Assembly (NCBI GenBank): GCA_963702995.1
Contig: OY969783.1
Coordinates: 3,224,001 to 3,288,000 of the forward strand
Length of the DNA stretch: 64,000 nucleotides
Origin: MFD04580-c1 sp963702995
GTDB lineage: Bacteria > Planctomycetota > Phycisphaerae > Tepidisphaerales > Tepidisphaeraceae
Direction of reading: 5' to 3'
A program made the position numbers and the translations under genes. The notes beneath the pieces were generated by a model. It was given only the letters and a program-made list of their open reading frames with translations. It was not told the DNA's origin and did no database searches. Each line of letters opens with the position of its first letter. Position 1 is the first letter of the stretch. Positions 47,026 to 56,142 of the stretch are shown one piece after another.

Positions 47026-48429
47026 ATGAAGGAGGCATCGACACGCCCAGGCCCATTCTCTTTCGATCGATCCGCGCCGCCTCGACCCGCAAGCGGCTCT
47101 GGCTGGCGGCCGGGGCGATCGTCGTCTACCTCGCCACCGTCGCCGTCCACCAGACGGCCGCCACGGCGCGGGAGGCGCGGGTGGGGCCGTCCAAAAAGCA
47201 GTTTGGGCTCGACTTCATCGCCTTCTACACCGGCGGCTCTTTCGTCCGGACAGGGCGATCGGCCGAACTGTTCAACCTGCGATCCGTTCAGCGCTTCGAG
47301 CGCCAAGTCGCCGCGAGCAATGGGGCTGACATCGGCGACGCGCTGGGCCCCTGGTGGAACCCCCCGTTTTACGCCTGGGTGTTCGCCCCGATTTCGCGGC
47401 TCCCCTTCGGCGCGGCGGCCGCATTGTGGATCGGGCTCAATATCGCTTGCGTCGCCGGCGCCTGCGTGCTGCTGTGCCGCATGCTCCCCAGTGGCGGCGG
47501 GTGGCGAACGTGGGCGCTGGTCCCCGTGCTCACGGTTTTATCGGTCCCGTTCATTCATTGCGTGACGCACGGGCAGAACACCGGAACCTCGCTGCTGCTG
47601 CTGTCCGTCGTCGTCACGTTTTGGCGGGCCCAGCGCGGCGTTGCCGCCGGGCTGGTGGCGGGGCTGCTCTTCTACAAGCCCCAGCTCGCGGCCGTCCTCG
47701 GGGTCATGCTCGTCGTGAGCCTGGGCGCCGCGCCCTCGTCGGGCTGGCCGTGACCGGCGCCACGCTCCTTCTGATCAACCTCATCACCCTGCCCGGCACG
47801 CTGGAGCAATTCCTTCACCAGATGCCGAAGAACATCCACTTTGTGCAGGTGGAGCGCGTCTATCTCTGGGAACGCCATGCGACATTCAAAGCCTTCTGGC
47901 GCCTGCTGCTCCAGGGGACAACCGTCGGCGAGATGACCAACCTCGCGGCCGGTTTGACCGCCCTCTCCATGGCGGGCGTCGCCGTCATGCTCATCCGCGT
48001 CTCCCCCGTAGGCAGTGGGTCGATCCGCTGGGACGAGCGTCGATGCCTTCCGGCCCGGCCGCCCGGGATCGGCTGATCGCCGCGTCAATCGCGGCCACGC
48101 CGCTGCTCATGCCCTTCTACTTTGACTACGACCTGCTGCTCCTCGCCGTCCCCGCCGTGCTGACGGCGGCCGACCTGATGCGTCGCATGCCCGCCCCGCG
48201 CCACGGCAACATCGCCAACGACCCCTCCGACCGGCCGCTCACGATCGCGTGGCCGGCGCTGTATTGCCTCATGCTCATCAACGCGGACATCGGCGAAGCG
48301 ATGCGGCTGAACCTGGCCGTGCCGACGCTCGCGGTCCTCGCGTCGCTCCTGATGGCCCGCGCCGGCCGGCGGCAAGTGGTGTCGGCCGCGGAGGAGCCTC
48401 CGGCCCCCCTCCTCGCCCAGGCGGCCTGA
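47026..48429 (+). CDS. GT87-like membrane glycosyltransferase, paralogue 1, two or three frameshifts
   Basis: A polytopic GT-C glycosyltransferase of the DUF2029/GT87 family, which uses polyprenyl-phosphate sugars on the outer face of the inner membrane. Visible blocks: LDFIAFYTGGSFVRTGRSAE with the early acidic residue, WWNPPFYAWVFAPIS, THGQNTGTSLLLLS, GLLFYKPQLAAVLG, AFWRLLLQG, and TPLLMPFYFDYDLLLLAVPA. Breaks at 47723-47725 and 48016-48018 are both repaired by adding one G (GGG to GGGG). The start is uncertain: ATG 47026 needs one extra C near 47053, while GAAGGAGG at 47028-47035 could serve a non-ATG start near 47041. It is the first of three tandem paralogues. Confidence 0.85.
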
Positions 48430-48449
48430 TCGACCGGAGGACGCCAGCG

Positions 48450-50174
48450 ATGCCGTGCCGCACCCAAACGTCGGATCTGCCCACGCTCGACGGGTCTCAC
48501 GCCGGCCCGGTCGAGCGGCGACTCCTGAAGGCCGGCCTGGCTATGTGGCTCTTCCTGGCGACGGCGATCCTGTCGAGCATGGCCGGCGGTGTGCGAACCT
48601 CGCTCGTCGGAGGGGTTGCCGGCGACGATCTGATCCCTTCCTACATGGCCGGCTCGTTCGTTCGCCGCGGCCGCGCGGATCTCTTGATGGACTACCCGGC
48701 CGCGGTGCGCTTCCAGGCCGACTTGCGTCGCTCGGCCGGTCTCGAACAGCACGGGCGAACCGGCCCGTGGCTGAACCCGCCGTTCTATGCCTGGCTGTTT
48801 GTGCCGCTGGCGGGGCTCCCCTATCGGCAGGCGCTGGTCGCGGCCGCGTCGTGCAACGGCTTGATGCTGGCCGTTTCGATCGCGCTGCTCTGTCGATTGG
48901 TGCCCGGCGGGTGGCGGCGTAAGGCGCTGGTGCCGCTGCTGCTCCTTCCGTCGATGCCGATGCTGCAAACCGCATCAAGCCAGCAGAACACGTTCCTCTC
49001 CCTGTTGATCCTGACGGCCGCCGTGACGCAGTGGCGGGCCGGGCACGCCCTGCGGGCCGGAGCGATCGCGGGGCTGTTGCTATTCAAGCCGCAGCTTGCG
49101 GTCATCGTGGCGGCCGGCGTGACGGTCGGCCTCGGCCGCCGAGCGGCGTACGGATGGCTCCTGACCGCAACGACGCTTCTTGCCCTGACTTGCCTCACAC
49201 TCCCCGGCGGACTAACCGACTACTTTGCCAAGCTCCCCACCGTCCTTCCCTGGCTGCACGCGGGGCGGCCGTACGCGTGGGAGCGGCAGGCCACGCTCCA
49301 GGGCTTCTGGCGGCTCCTGATCCAGGGCCGCACCACCGGGCCGGCGCTGCCGCTCGTCACGTTGATCTGGCTCGCCACGGCGGTGCCGGTCGGCGCGGCG
49401 CTGGCGGCGATCATCGTTCGCCGGGCCCGGTTCCCGTTCGGCAGTCAGCCCCTGGGCCCGCTGTCGCAGGATCGGCTCATCGGCGCCGGCATCCTCTCCA
49501 TGCCGCTGCTGATGCCCTACTTCATGGATTACGACCTGCTCCTGATGGTCATCCCGGCGGTGCTGTTCGCCGCCGAAATGTGCCGGGGTGAAGGAGTGCC
49601 AGCCTGCCGCGACCGTGAGGGAGCGGTCTGTGAACCGACTCGCGCTACTCTGAATCCCGCAAACGCTTCCGCCGGAGCCGGACCGCTCGCTGACGTCCGT
49701 GACGGAGAAGTCCGCGCACCAAATCGAGCCGCTCTGGATTCCGCAAGCACTTCCGCCGGGACCAGACCGCTCCCTTACCAGACTGTCGAAAAACCCAAGA
49801 AACGACGAAAAATGCTTCGTTTTTCGCTCAAAAACGGCGGTCGTCAGGTCGCCGTTACCAGTTTTTCGACAGTCTGTCACGGTCGCGGCTCGCAGGTGGC
49901 ATTGGCGATCTCCCTCGTCGATTGGGCGTTTTTGGGGTCGTGGGCGCTGCTCTACCCGCTGCTCTTCGTCAACGCGGCGATCGGGTCGGAAACCCGCGTG
50001 AGCCTGACGGTCCCCCTTCTGGCCGCGATGACGGCTTTGGCGGCCGCCCGATTCGCCCGGCCGATGGAAAACATGGGGAGGATCGCCGCTTCGTCCGATA
50101 AGAAGTCTATCGCCGCCCCGATTGAACCGTCGGCAGCCCCCTCGGCCGCCCTCGAAAGACCCGTCGCGGCGTGA
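48450..50174 (+). CDS. GT87-like membrane glycosyltransferase, paralogue 2, with in-frame repeat insertion
   Basis: Same family as its neighbours: LIPSYMAGSFVRRGRADLLM, WLNPPFYAWLFVPLAGLPYR, SSQQNTFLSLLILTAAV, GLLLFKPQLAVIVAAG, GFWRLLIQGRT and MPLLMPYFMDYDLLLMVIPA. The ATG at 48450 follows CGGAGG by nine bases. Between AVLFAAEMCRG and LAISLVDWAFLGSWALLYPL about 100 residues are inserted, with no counterpart in paralogues 1 and 3. They are encoded by intergenic-type repeats, including a complete 98-bp MITE-like element, yet the frame stays open throughout. The insertion falls in the loop before the last membrane helices. 574 residues in all. Donor and acceptor are unknown. Confidence 0.87.
   Translation: MPCRTQTSDLPTLDGSHAGPVERRLLKAGLAMWLFLATAILSSMAGGVRTSLVGGVAGDDLIPSYMAGSFVRRGRADLLMDYPAAVRFQADLRRSAGLEQHGRTGPWLNPPFYAWLFVPLAGLPYRQALVAAASCNGLMLAVSIALLCRLVPGGWRRKALVPLLLLPSMPMLQTASSQQNTFLSLLILTAAVTQWRAGHALRAGAIAGLLLFKPQLAVIVAAGVTVGLGRRAAYGWLLTATTLLALTCLTLPGGLTDYFAKLPTVLPWLHAGRPYAWERQATLQGFWRLLIQGRTTGPALPLVTLIWLATAVPVGAALAAIIVRRARFPFGSQPLGPLSQDRLIGAGILSMPLLMPYFMDYDLLLMVIPAVLFAAEMCRGEGVPACRDREGAVCEPTRATLNPANASAGAGPLADVRDGEVRAPNRAALDSASTSAGTRPLPYQTVEKPKKRRKMLRFSLKNGGRQVAVTSFSTVCHGRGSQVALAISLVDWAFLGSWALLYPLLFVNAAIGSETRVSLTVPLLAAMTALAAARFARPMENMGRIAASSDKKSIAAPIEPSAAPSAALERPVAA
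49585..49893. mobile_element. Composite repeat insertion within GT87 paralogue 2 (contains MITE-like element, copy 2)
   Basis: The 131-bp unit 49763-49893 matches 18187-18317 in length and nearly in sequence; its 98-bp core (49779-49876) ends in perfect 16-bp inverted repeats, CAGACTGTCGAAAAAC and GTTTTTCGACAGTCTG. Upstream, two ~41-bp direct repeats (49649-49689 and 49733-49773, both CTCTG.AT.CCGCAA...CTTCCGCCGG) and phrases such as CCGCGACCGTGAGGGAGCGG lie in the same insertion. The whole block is open in the gene frame. The limits of the insertion are estimated from paralogue comparison. Confidence 0.82.
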
Positions 50175-50187
50175 GCGCGGACCTTCC

Positions 50188-51719
50188 ATGACTGGCACTC
50201 TTCCCCAATCCCGACGCCACGACGGCGGCCGTTGGATGTGGCGCGGCGTCTTCGGTGTTTCGCTGTTCGTCGCAACCTTCATCGGCCAGCAGGCAATTGA
50301 ACTGTCCCGGCATCCGGCGGCGAAGCTGTCGCTCGGCCACGATCTGCTCCCGTCCTACACCGCCGGCGTGCTGGTTCGCGCGGGCCGATACCGCGACCTC
50401 TACGACTCCCCCCGATTCCAACGCGCCGAACGCTCGGTGATCGATCAGGCCAACCTCGCCGGCGACGAACGCTACGCCCCCTGGCTTAACCCCCCCTTCT
50501 TCGCCTGGGCGTTCGCCCCGCTGGCCGCGATCCCGTATCGCCAGGCGCTCGTCGCGTGGGCGATCCTGAACCTCGCCCTCGCGGCCGCCTCGGCGGCCCT
50601 GCTCTGCCGTGCCCTGCCTGGCGGCGTCGGCTGGCGAACGCGGGCGCTGGTCCCCGCGTGCTTGATCGTCTCAGTCCCCTTCTGGCAAGCCGCCAGCCAT
50701 CAGCAGAACACCTTCCTGTCGCTCTTCCTGCTGACGGCGACGGCGGCTCTGTGGCGCAGCGTGCCGCGGCCGCGGGCGACGGCCCAGCGGTTCGCCGAGC
50801 GTTTCGAATCCGCGTCGCGTCGATCGCCGCCCGGTTCGTCGATGCGACTCGCCTCCTACGAGGCACAAGAGCCCGGCCGCCCCCGCGCCCGCTGGGCCCG
50901 CGGCCTGCTCACCGGGGCAACGGCCGGCTTCCTGCTCTTCAAGCCGCAGTTGGCGGCCGTCGTGATCGCGGTCCTCGTGGCCGATATCGGCCTGCCGGCG
51001 CTGATCGGAGCCGCGTGCACGGCGATCGCGCTGCTGCTCGTCAACGAATTGTCGATGCCCGGCTCCGGGCGCGCCTTCCTGCACGGCGTCCCGCCGATCG
51101 TTCACTTCATGCAGATGGAGTGCGACTACAACTGGGGCCGCCAGATGACGTTTCACGCCTTCTGGCGGCTGCTGGTGCAAGGCCGCCACCCAGGCAACAC
51201 AGGCGTGGCGGCCAAAGACCTCTGGTGGGCGTCGGCCCTGATGACCGCCGCCGGCCTCGCCCGCGCCGTCTGGCGACAGCGAGCCACCACCCGCGGCGGT
51301 GACGACGCGACGTGGCGCAGGGGCGCGATCAACTGATCGGCGCGTTGATCGTCTGCATGCCGCTGCTGATGCCCTACTACATGGACTACGATCTGCTCCT
51401 ACTGGCCATCCCCGCGACGCTCTTCGCGGCCGAGCGATGCCGAGACCGGGGCGGCCGCTTGAACCGGTCGATCGCCGGGCCCACCTCGGCACACTTTGAT
51501 AGCTACCGAGCGGCCGCCTGGGCCACCCTCTTCTTCGCGACGTTCGCCCAGCCGGTCTTCTCGGCCTTCACGCGGGTGAACGTCACCGTGCCCGCCCTCG
51601 CCATCACCGCGGCCTTTGCCCTTGCCGCCTGTTTGCGCGGACGGGGCGAGGCGGTTACGATTGGCGGCCCCGCGCCGCGATCGACCTGGCCAAGCCCCTC
51701 CGATGTCGCGGCGGCGTGA
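50188..51719 (+). CDS. GT87-like membrane glycosyltransferase, paralogue 3, one frameshift
   Basis: Third tandem member: LLPSYTAGVLVRAGRYRDLY, WLNPPFFAWAFAPLAAIPYR, SHQQNTFLSLFLLTATAALW, GFLLFKPQLAAVVIAVLV, AFWRLLVQGRHP, and CMPLLMPYYMDYDLLLLAIP. A hydrophilic insertion of ~45 residues (RPRATAQRFAERFESASRRS onward) follows the fourth helix and is not in the others. The frame breaks between ~51290 and 51312; one added base gives VAQGRDQLIGALIVCMPLL. The ATG at 50188 is 14 bases after paralogue 2 stops, so the three genes are one transcription unit. The C-terminus ends close to a GTG of the flippase gene (overlap GTGA at 51716). Confidence 0.87.
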
Positions 51720-51760
51720 GCCATCAGCGCCGCGCGAAGCAGGGGCGACGCGGCCACCCG

Positions 51761-53248
51761 ATGGAAGACGAGCCCGAGAACGACATCATCGACTTAACGC
51801 CGGCCGAACTGCCGCCGCCTCTCGCGATCGCCCCGTCCTTCCCGGTCGCGCCGGGGAACTTTCGATCGGAAGTCATCAGCGCATACGTCGTCACGGCGGC
51901 TCGACTCGTGTCGTGGGCCGCCGTATCGGCGGTCGTTTATCGGAGGCTCGGGGCTGGCGCGTTCGCGATGCTGGCGCTGGTGCGCTCGACGATCGGCCTG
52001 TTGAGCTACACGTCGATCGGGCTGGCCCCCGCGCTCGTGCGCATGCTCGCCGAGGCGAGAACACGTGAGGCGGCGGTTCCGCTGGCGGTCGTTGCCAAAA
52101 CGCTGCCCGCGAAGACCTCCGGGCTCGCGCCCGTCCTCGCCTATTCGTGGTTGCAGCCCGGTCAAAGCCCGCCGTCCGCGACACCGCTCTCAAGGATTGG
52201 TTCCGTCTATCGAAGCGGTGAGACTCTTGCGCTCTCCGCCGCCGTCATCGGCATGATCGCTGTTGAGGCATACGAGCGACTTGCTCCGGACATGCATGAC
52301 ATCTGCTGGAACACGACTCTTTCGTCACTGATCATCTCCCTCGGCGCCGGCGTGGTCGTACGGCTCGTCAGCGAAGCGCCGGCCAGCTTGCTTCAGGTGT
52401 CTGGGCGCATCGCACTCGATAACTTTCTGCTCGCTGCCGCCGAACTTTGCTTCATGGTGCTTTCGATCTTCTTTGTTTTCGGCGACGCCGACGCGCGTGT
52501 CGATGTCGTGGGGCATGCGTCGTTGCTTTCGATGCTGCTGCTCCTGTGCGCACGAAATATCTTCGGACGCTCGGTTTTGAAGGGCCACCACGGCAAAACC
52601 GACGCAAGAACCCAGGGTCGCCTCGTCCGGAGCGGGGCATCGATCGCGCTGGCACAGTCCGCCGATTTCCTATACGCCCCGACTGACAACCTTCTCATCA
52701 GCGGCCTGATCGGCGCCGCCACCGTCGCCGTCTACGCTCCGGCCGTTCAGATCGACAGCGGCCTGCTGATGATCGTCTCCGGCCTCGCCGGCGTCATCCT
52801 GCCCAAAAGCGCGGTGGCCCACGCCGCCGGCGATCGTGCGGCCGTTCGCCGCTACTACGTCTTCGGCACGCTTGTCAGCGCCGCCCTGCTGGTGCTGGCG
52901 GGCGCTGTCGTCTGGACGATGAGTGGCTGGGTCTTTCAGCTCTGGCTTGGCGACCCGTTGCCCCAGACGCAGAAGATCCTTCCGCTCATCCTGATCCACA
53001 CGGTGATCGGCGGCAGCAGCGGCATCGGCCGCTCGGTGCTGCTGGGGATGGGGAAGGTGCGGGCCTACACGCAGGCGGCGCTGATCGGCGGCCTCACGAA
53101 CGTGGTGCTGAGCTTCTGCTTTGTAAAGTTCCTGGGCCTGGGGCTGCCAGGGATCATCCTGGGGACGATCGTCGCCGTCGTCGGCCGCTGTGCGCTTTGG
53201 ATGCCCTGGTACATCGTTCGGGAGTTGCGCTCGAAAGCGCAATCGTAG
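51761..53248 (+). CDS. MOP-superfamily polysaccharide flippase (Wzx-like)
   Basis: A 12 to 14-helix membrane protein of the polysaccharide transporter/MATE-like group. Typical blocks are VISAYVVTAARLVSWAAVSA, VVYRRLGAGAFAMLALVRST, LAQSADFLYAPTDNLLISGL, IGAATVAVYAPAVQIDSGLL, and SVLLGMGKVRAYTQAALIGG. It probably turns lipid-linked sugar intermediates to the outer leaflet, which fits its place after three GT87-like enzymes that need polyprenyl-linked donors or acceptors outside. I start at ATG 51761; a GTG at 51716 overlapping the previous stop (GTGA) is the alternative and would mean translational coupling. 495 residues. Confidence 0.85.
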   Translation: MEDEPENDIIDLTPAELPPPLAIAPSFPVAPGNFRSEVISAYVVTAARLVSWAAVSAVVYRRLGAGAFAMLALVRSTIGLLSYTSIGLAPALVRMLAEARTREAAVPLAVVAKTLPAKTSGLAPVLAYSWLQPGQSPPSATPLSRIGSVYRSGETLALSAAVIGMIAVEAYERLAPDMHDICWNTTLSSLIISLGAGVVVRLVSEAPASLLQVSGRIALDNFLLAAAELCFMVLSIFFVFGDADARVDVVGHASLLSMLLLLCARNIFGRSVLKGHHGKTDARTQGRLVRSGASIALAQSADFLYAPTDNLLISGLIGAATVAVYAPAVQIDSGLLMIVSGLAGVILPKSAVAHAAGDRAAVRRYYVFGTLVSAALLVLAGAVVWTMSGWVFQLWLGDPLPQTQKILPLILIHTVIGGSSGIGRSVLLGMGKVRAYTQAALIGGLTNVVLSFCFVKFLGLGLPGIILGTIVAVVGRCALWMPWYIVRELRSKAQS

Positions 53249-53281
53249 AGCACGCGTTGCGAACGCACCGCGTGCTCTACG
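53244..53281. terminator. Perfect 13-bp hairpin at flippase stop
   Basis: CGTAGAGCACGCG (53244-53256) and CGCGTGCTCTACG (53269-53281) pair perfectly around a 12-base loop. The flippase TAG stop (53246-53248) lies within the left arm. Probably a terminator, or one more short repeat family. The remainder of the spacer to 53490 shows no gene. Confidence 0.65.
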
Positions 53282-53490
53282 AACACGCGATAGACCGATA
53301 ATCCAGCGCTCCTCGTTTCTGTTGCCGCGGACAAGCCCTCTTCATCTCCACGATCTTTGCCCCATCCCGCGCCCCTTACCCCGATCAGCCGATATAGTGG
53401 CTAGACGCGCCCCGCGGAGAGGCGCCTCCCGGAGTTGCTGTCGCCCACGTGAGGGCGCCGCCGGCTCCTCAAAAAACAGGTTATCCTCCT

Positions 53491-54120
53491 ATGAACAACC
53501 GCTCTGGCTCCCTCTTTGCGCGATCGAACCGGCCCATCCGCTCGGCATGCGGCTGGGCTCTGGCGGCCGCCGTTCTGTTGGCCGCCGGCTGCTCCCAGGT
53601 CCCCGTCATGGAACACGACATGAATGGGCCCCTTAAGGCGATATCTAAGTCCGGGCCGATCCTGTCCGTGTCGGAGCCGAGGCTCGTCCGCGCCAACGAC
53701 GACCTGGTGGTCTCCGGGTACGTTGAGCGCAAACCGGGCGTGGACGATCAGATCCCCGGGTTTCTTCTGGTCTCGGTCCGATCGAGAGGCGGGCAGGTCC
53801 TCGATTTCTACCTGGTGAGCTGGATCCCCAAGGACATCCCGACCGATGGCGACCGCCGCGCCCGATACCAGATCCGCTTCCTCGGCGTTCCGCCCGATGG
53901 GTCGAGCGTGAAAGTGGAGTACGTGGCGAAGTTCTCCGACCTGGACAACATTCCCTATGAGCCCGCCGGAGGCCTTGGCGGCCCAAGTCACGGCACCGGC
54001 GGCGGCGGCCACAGCGGCGGCAGCTTCTCCACCGGCGCCGGCAGCGGCAAAGGCTTCGGCTCCAGCTTCGGCCAGAACAACTTCGGCAACATCGGTGGCA
54101 GCACCGGCGGTAAGCACTGA
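53491..54120 (+). CDS. Lipoprotein with Gly/Ser-rich tail, unknown function
   Basis: A 209-residue exported lipoprotein. The signal peptide ends in the lipobox AAGC (WALAAAVLLAAGCSQV). The mature region has beta-rich segments (SGPILSVSEPRLVRANDDLV, VSGYVERKPG, VDFYLVSWIPKDIP-like), suggesting a beta-sandwich, and then a glycine-serine tail (GGPSHGTGGGGHSGGSFSTG). I do not recognise the family. The ATG at 53491 is upstream of the signal and has TCCTCC-like sequence before it rather than a ribosome site. Its 3' end faces the TolC gene, with a family I repeat between them. Confidence 0.75.
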   Translation: MNNRSGSLFARSNRPIRSACGWALAAAVLLAAGCSQVPVMEHDMNGPLKAISKSGPILSVSEPRLVRANDDLVVSGYVERKPGVDDQIPGFLLVSVRSRGGQVLDFYLVSWIPKDIPTDGDRRARYQIRFLGVPPDGSSVKVEYVAKFSDLDNIPYEPAGGLGGPSHGTGGGGHSGGSFSTGAGSGKGFGSSFGQNNFGNIGGSTGGKH

Positions 54121-54146
54121 CGCGCCAAGCTCCAGTTCCGAACCAC

Positions 54147-54282
54147 AAAACCGTAAGGAAACCCAAGAAAGCCAAGGCGGAAAGCGGCCGGGTGGCCATG
54201 GGTCGGCATTTTCTTCCTTCCTTGTTCCCCCTTTCGGCTTCTTCCTTCGGATTTCGAGTTTCGGATTTCTCTTCTTCGCTTC
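54147..54282. repeat. Inverted repeat family I, copy 5
   Basis: Left AAACCGTAAGGAAACCC and GGCGGAAAGCGG; right CTTCTTCCTTCGGATTTCGA then GTTTCGGATTTCTC. It lies between the convergent lipoprotein and TolC genes and has the same halves as the other copies. Confidence 0.75.
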
Positions 54283-54298
54283 CGAGGGGTTTCTCGTC

Positions 54299-56080
54299 TT
54301 ACTCTCGCTCCGCTGACGCGGGCGCAACTTTCGGCTGCCACACCACATGACTCGCCCCCAGCACCGTCCCGGTCGCGAAGGCGATATCGACCTGGGAAAT
54401 CTGGTAGTCCGCCACGGCCGAGATCTCGTCGGAACGGGCCGACGCCAGCCTCGTCTGGGCGTCCAGCACTTCGGTGCTGGTCCGAAGGTGCTGGTCGAAG
54501 GCGTGCTGCTCGACCTCCAGGACCCGCGCCGCCAGGACCACGCGCCGGCGGCTGGCGAAGATCCGCTGCCAGTTCGCTTCCAGGCTGTCCAGCGCCGTGA
54601 ACACCTCCTGCTGCACCTGTAACGCCCGCTGATCGCGGCTGGCAAGCGCCTGCGTCCGGGAGAGAAGCGATCGACGCAGCCGGCTGCGGGCGGCTTCGTT
54701 CCCGATCGGCACCTCCACTTGCACCGTCACGGTGTGGTTCTCAAAACGCTTCTGGCGGACCTGGGTCAACGCCTCGTCGAACGTCGGGCCCAGCCCGTTG
54801 ACGGCATAGGTGTAGCCGAGCGTCACCAAGGGCAGCAGCCCGTTCCGGGCGACCCGGACGTTGGCGGCCTCCTCGGCGATCTTCAGTTCCTCTTCGAGCA
54901 TCTCCATCCGTCCGACCACCGCCGCCTTGGCCAGGACCGCCGGGTCGAGCTTATACGCCACCGCCACCGGCTTGGTCGCGGGGATGATGACCGTCGGCGT
55001 CTCCATCCCCAGCCCCGGCATGTTCATGATCCGCTTCAGCTCGCGCTGGCGGTCGCGCAGGCTGTTCTCGGCGACGATGATCGCCTCCAGCTTGTCGGCC
55101 ACGCCCGAATCGGACCGGACCACCTCCACCGGCGCTTCCTTGCCCGCCTTCACCTGCCGGGAGACATGCTCAAGCTGAGCGACGGCCAGCGCGTGCTCCT
55201 GCTGCCGGAGCTTCAGCTCCTCGCGGGCGGCATAGAGCCGCCAATACCCCCGATCGGCGTCAGCCAGCACCTGCGTCACCTGGAGCTTGGCTCGGGCGAG
55301 GCTCGTCTGGTAGGCGTAGAAAGCGACCCGGATCGGCTGCGCATTCACGTCCAGCCCGAACCCGCGCAGCAGCGGCACCGACAACGACGCCTGCGGCCCC
55401 GCCGTATACGCCGGGTTGATCAATGAAAATTGATCGTTGGTCTCGAAGCGCTCGAACGGGATGGTGAACGCCAGCGTCCCCCCCGTCCGGAGCGGGATCG
55501 TGATGCCCGGATCGACCCGAAAGTCGGTCACGTTCGATCCGGTAAGCGTTGACGCCGCGGGCGAATTGACCCGCGAATAGTCGAGGTTGGCCGTGAACAG
55601 CGCCTCGAACCGCGCCTGCTCTTCCGTCACCGACGTCCGGGCGATCTCGGGGCTCAGCAGTTCCACCTTGAGATCGAGGTTATTCTCGAGCGCGCGGCGG
55701 CGAACATCCTCCAGCGACAGGATCACTTCCACCGGCGCCGCGCTGACGCCGACGGGGGCGGTGGTCAGGACCGGGCGGGTGGCGGGCGTGGCGCTCGGCT
55801 GGGTCAACTGCGTGGCGGGGGCCGTGGTCGTCGCCTCGGGGCCGGCCGCAATTGGCGCCTGGTTCGCCGACAGGTCGAGCCCGGATACGTTCGTCAACTG
55901 CCCCTCCGGGATGACCTTCTCCCCTGTGCCGCCGGTCCCGAACCCCGCCGAGCACCCGCCCAGCGCCAGCGCCGCCACCATTGCCGCCCGCGGCCGATTC
56001 GCGGGGCCATGCCGCCGAAGCCAAGACGCGCCGCGGCCGCGCCTGATCAACCCGCGGGACTGGCTGTCGCGATTGTTCAT
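54299..56080 (-). CDS. TolC-family outer membrane efflux protein
   Basis: The outer-membrane channel of the export operon. Exported and probably lipidated (ALALGGCSAG near residue 43). The mature protein has the OEP repeats: VILSLEDVRRRALENNLDLK, RGFGLDVNAQPIRVAFYAYQ, AREELKLRQQEHALAVAQLE, VEVPIGNEAARSRLRRSLLS and STEVLDAQTRLASARSDEIS, all TolC-type coiled-coil and beta-barrel segments. 593 residues, long for TolC because of an N-terminal Ala/Thr/Pro-rich linker. It is the last gene of the order adaptor, ATPase, permease, channel. Confidence 0.92.
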   Translation of the reverse strand: MNNRDSQSRGLIRRGRGASWLRRHGPANRPRAAMVAALALGGCSAGFGTGGTGEKVIPEGQLTNVSGLDLSANQAPIAAGPEATTTAPATQLTQPSATPATRPVLTTAPVGVSAAPVEVILSLEDVRRRALENNLDLKVELLSPEIARTSVTEEQARFEALFTANLDYSRVNSPAASTLTGSNVTDFRVDPGITIPLRTGGTLAFTIPFERFETNDQFSLINPAYTAGPQASLSVPLLRGFGLDVNAQPIRVAFYAYQTSLARAKLQVTQVLADADRGYWRLYAAREELKLRQQEHALAVAQLEHVSRQVKAGKEAPVEVVRSDSGVADKLEAIIVAENSLRDRQRELKRIMNMPGLGMETPTVIIPATKPVAVAYKLDPAVLAKAAVVGRMEMLEEELKIAEEAANVRVARNGLLPLVTLGYTYAVNGLGPTFDEALTQVRQKRFENHTVTVQVEVPIGNEAARSRLRRSLLSRTQALASRDQRALQVQQEVFTALDSLEANWQRIFASRRRVVLAARVLEVEQHAFDQHLRTSTEVLDAQTRLASARSDEISAVADYQISQVDIAFATGTVLGASHVVWQPKVAPASAERE

Positions 56081-56142
56081 GAGGGATTGTCTGGCGTGAC
56101 TTCAGTCAACGGCCGCCCACCAAAGACGTCTGGTCGAGTGGC

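Noticed and set aside
47026..53248. The GT87 array as recent horizontal transfer
   Set aside because: Composition and codon use match the rest of the window, and no integrase or tRNA border is present.
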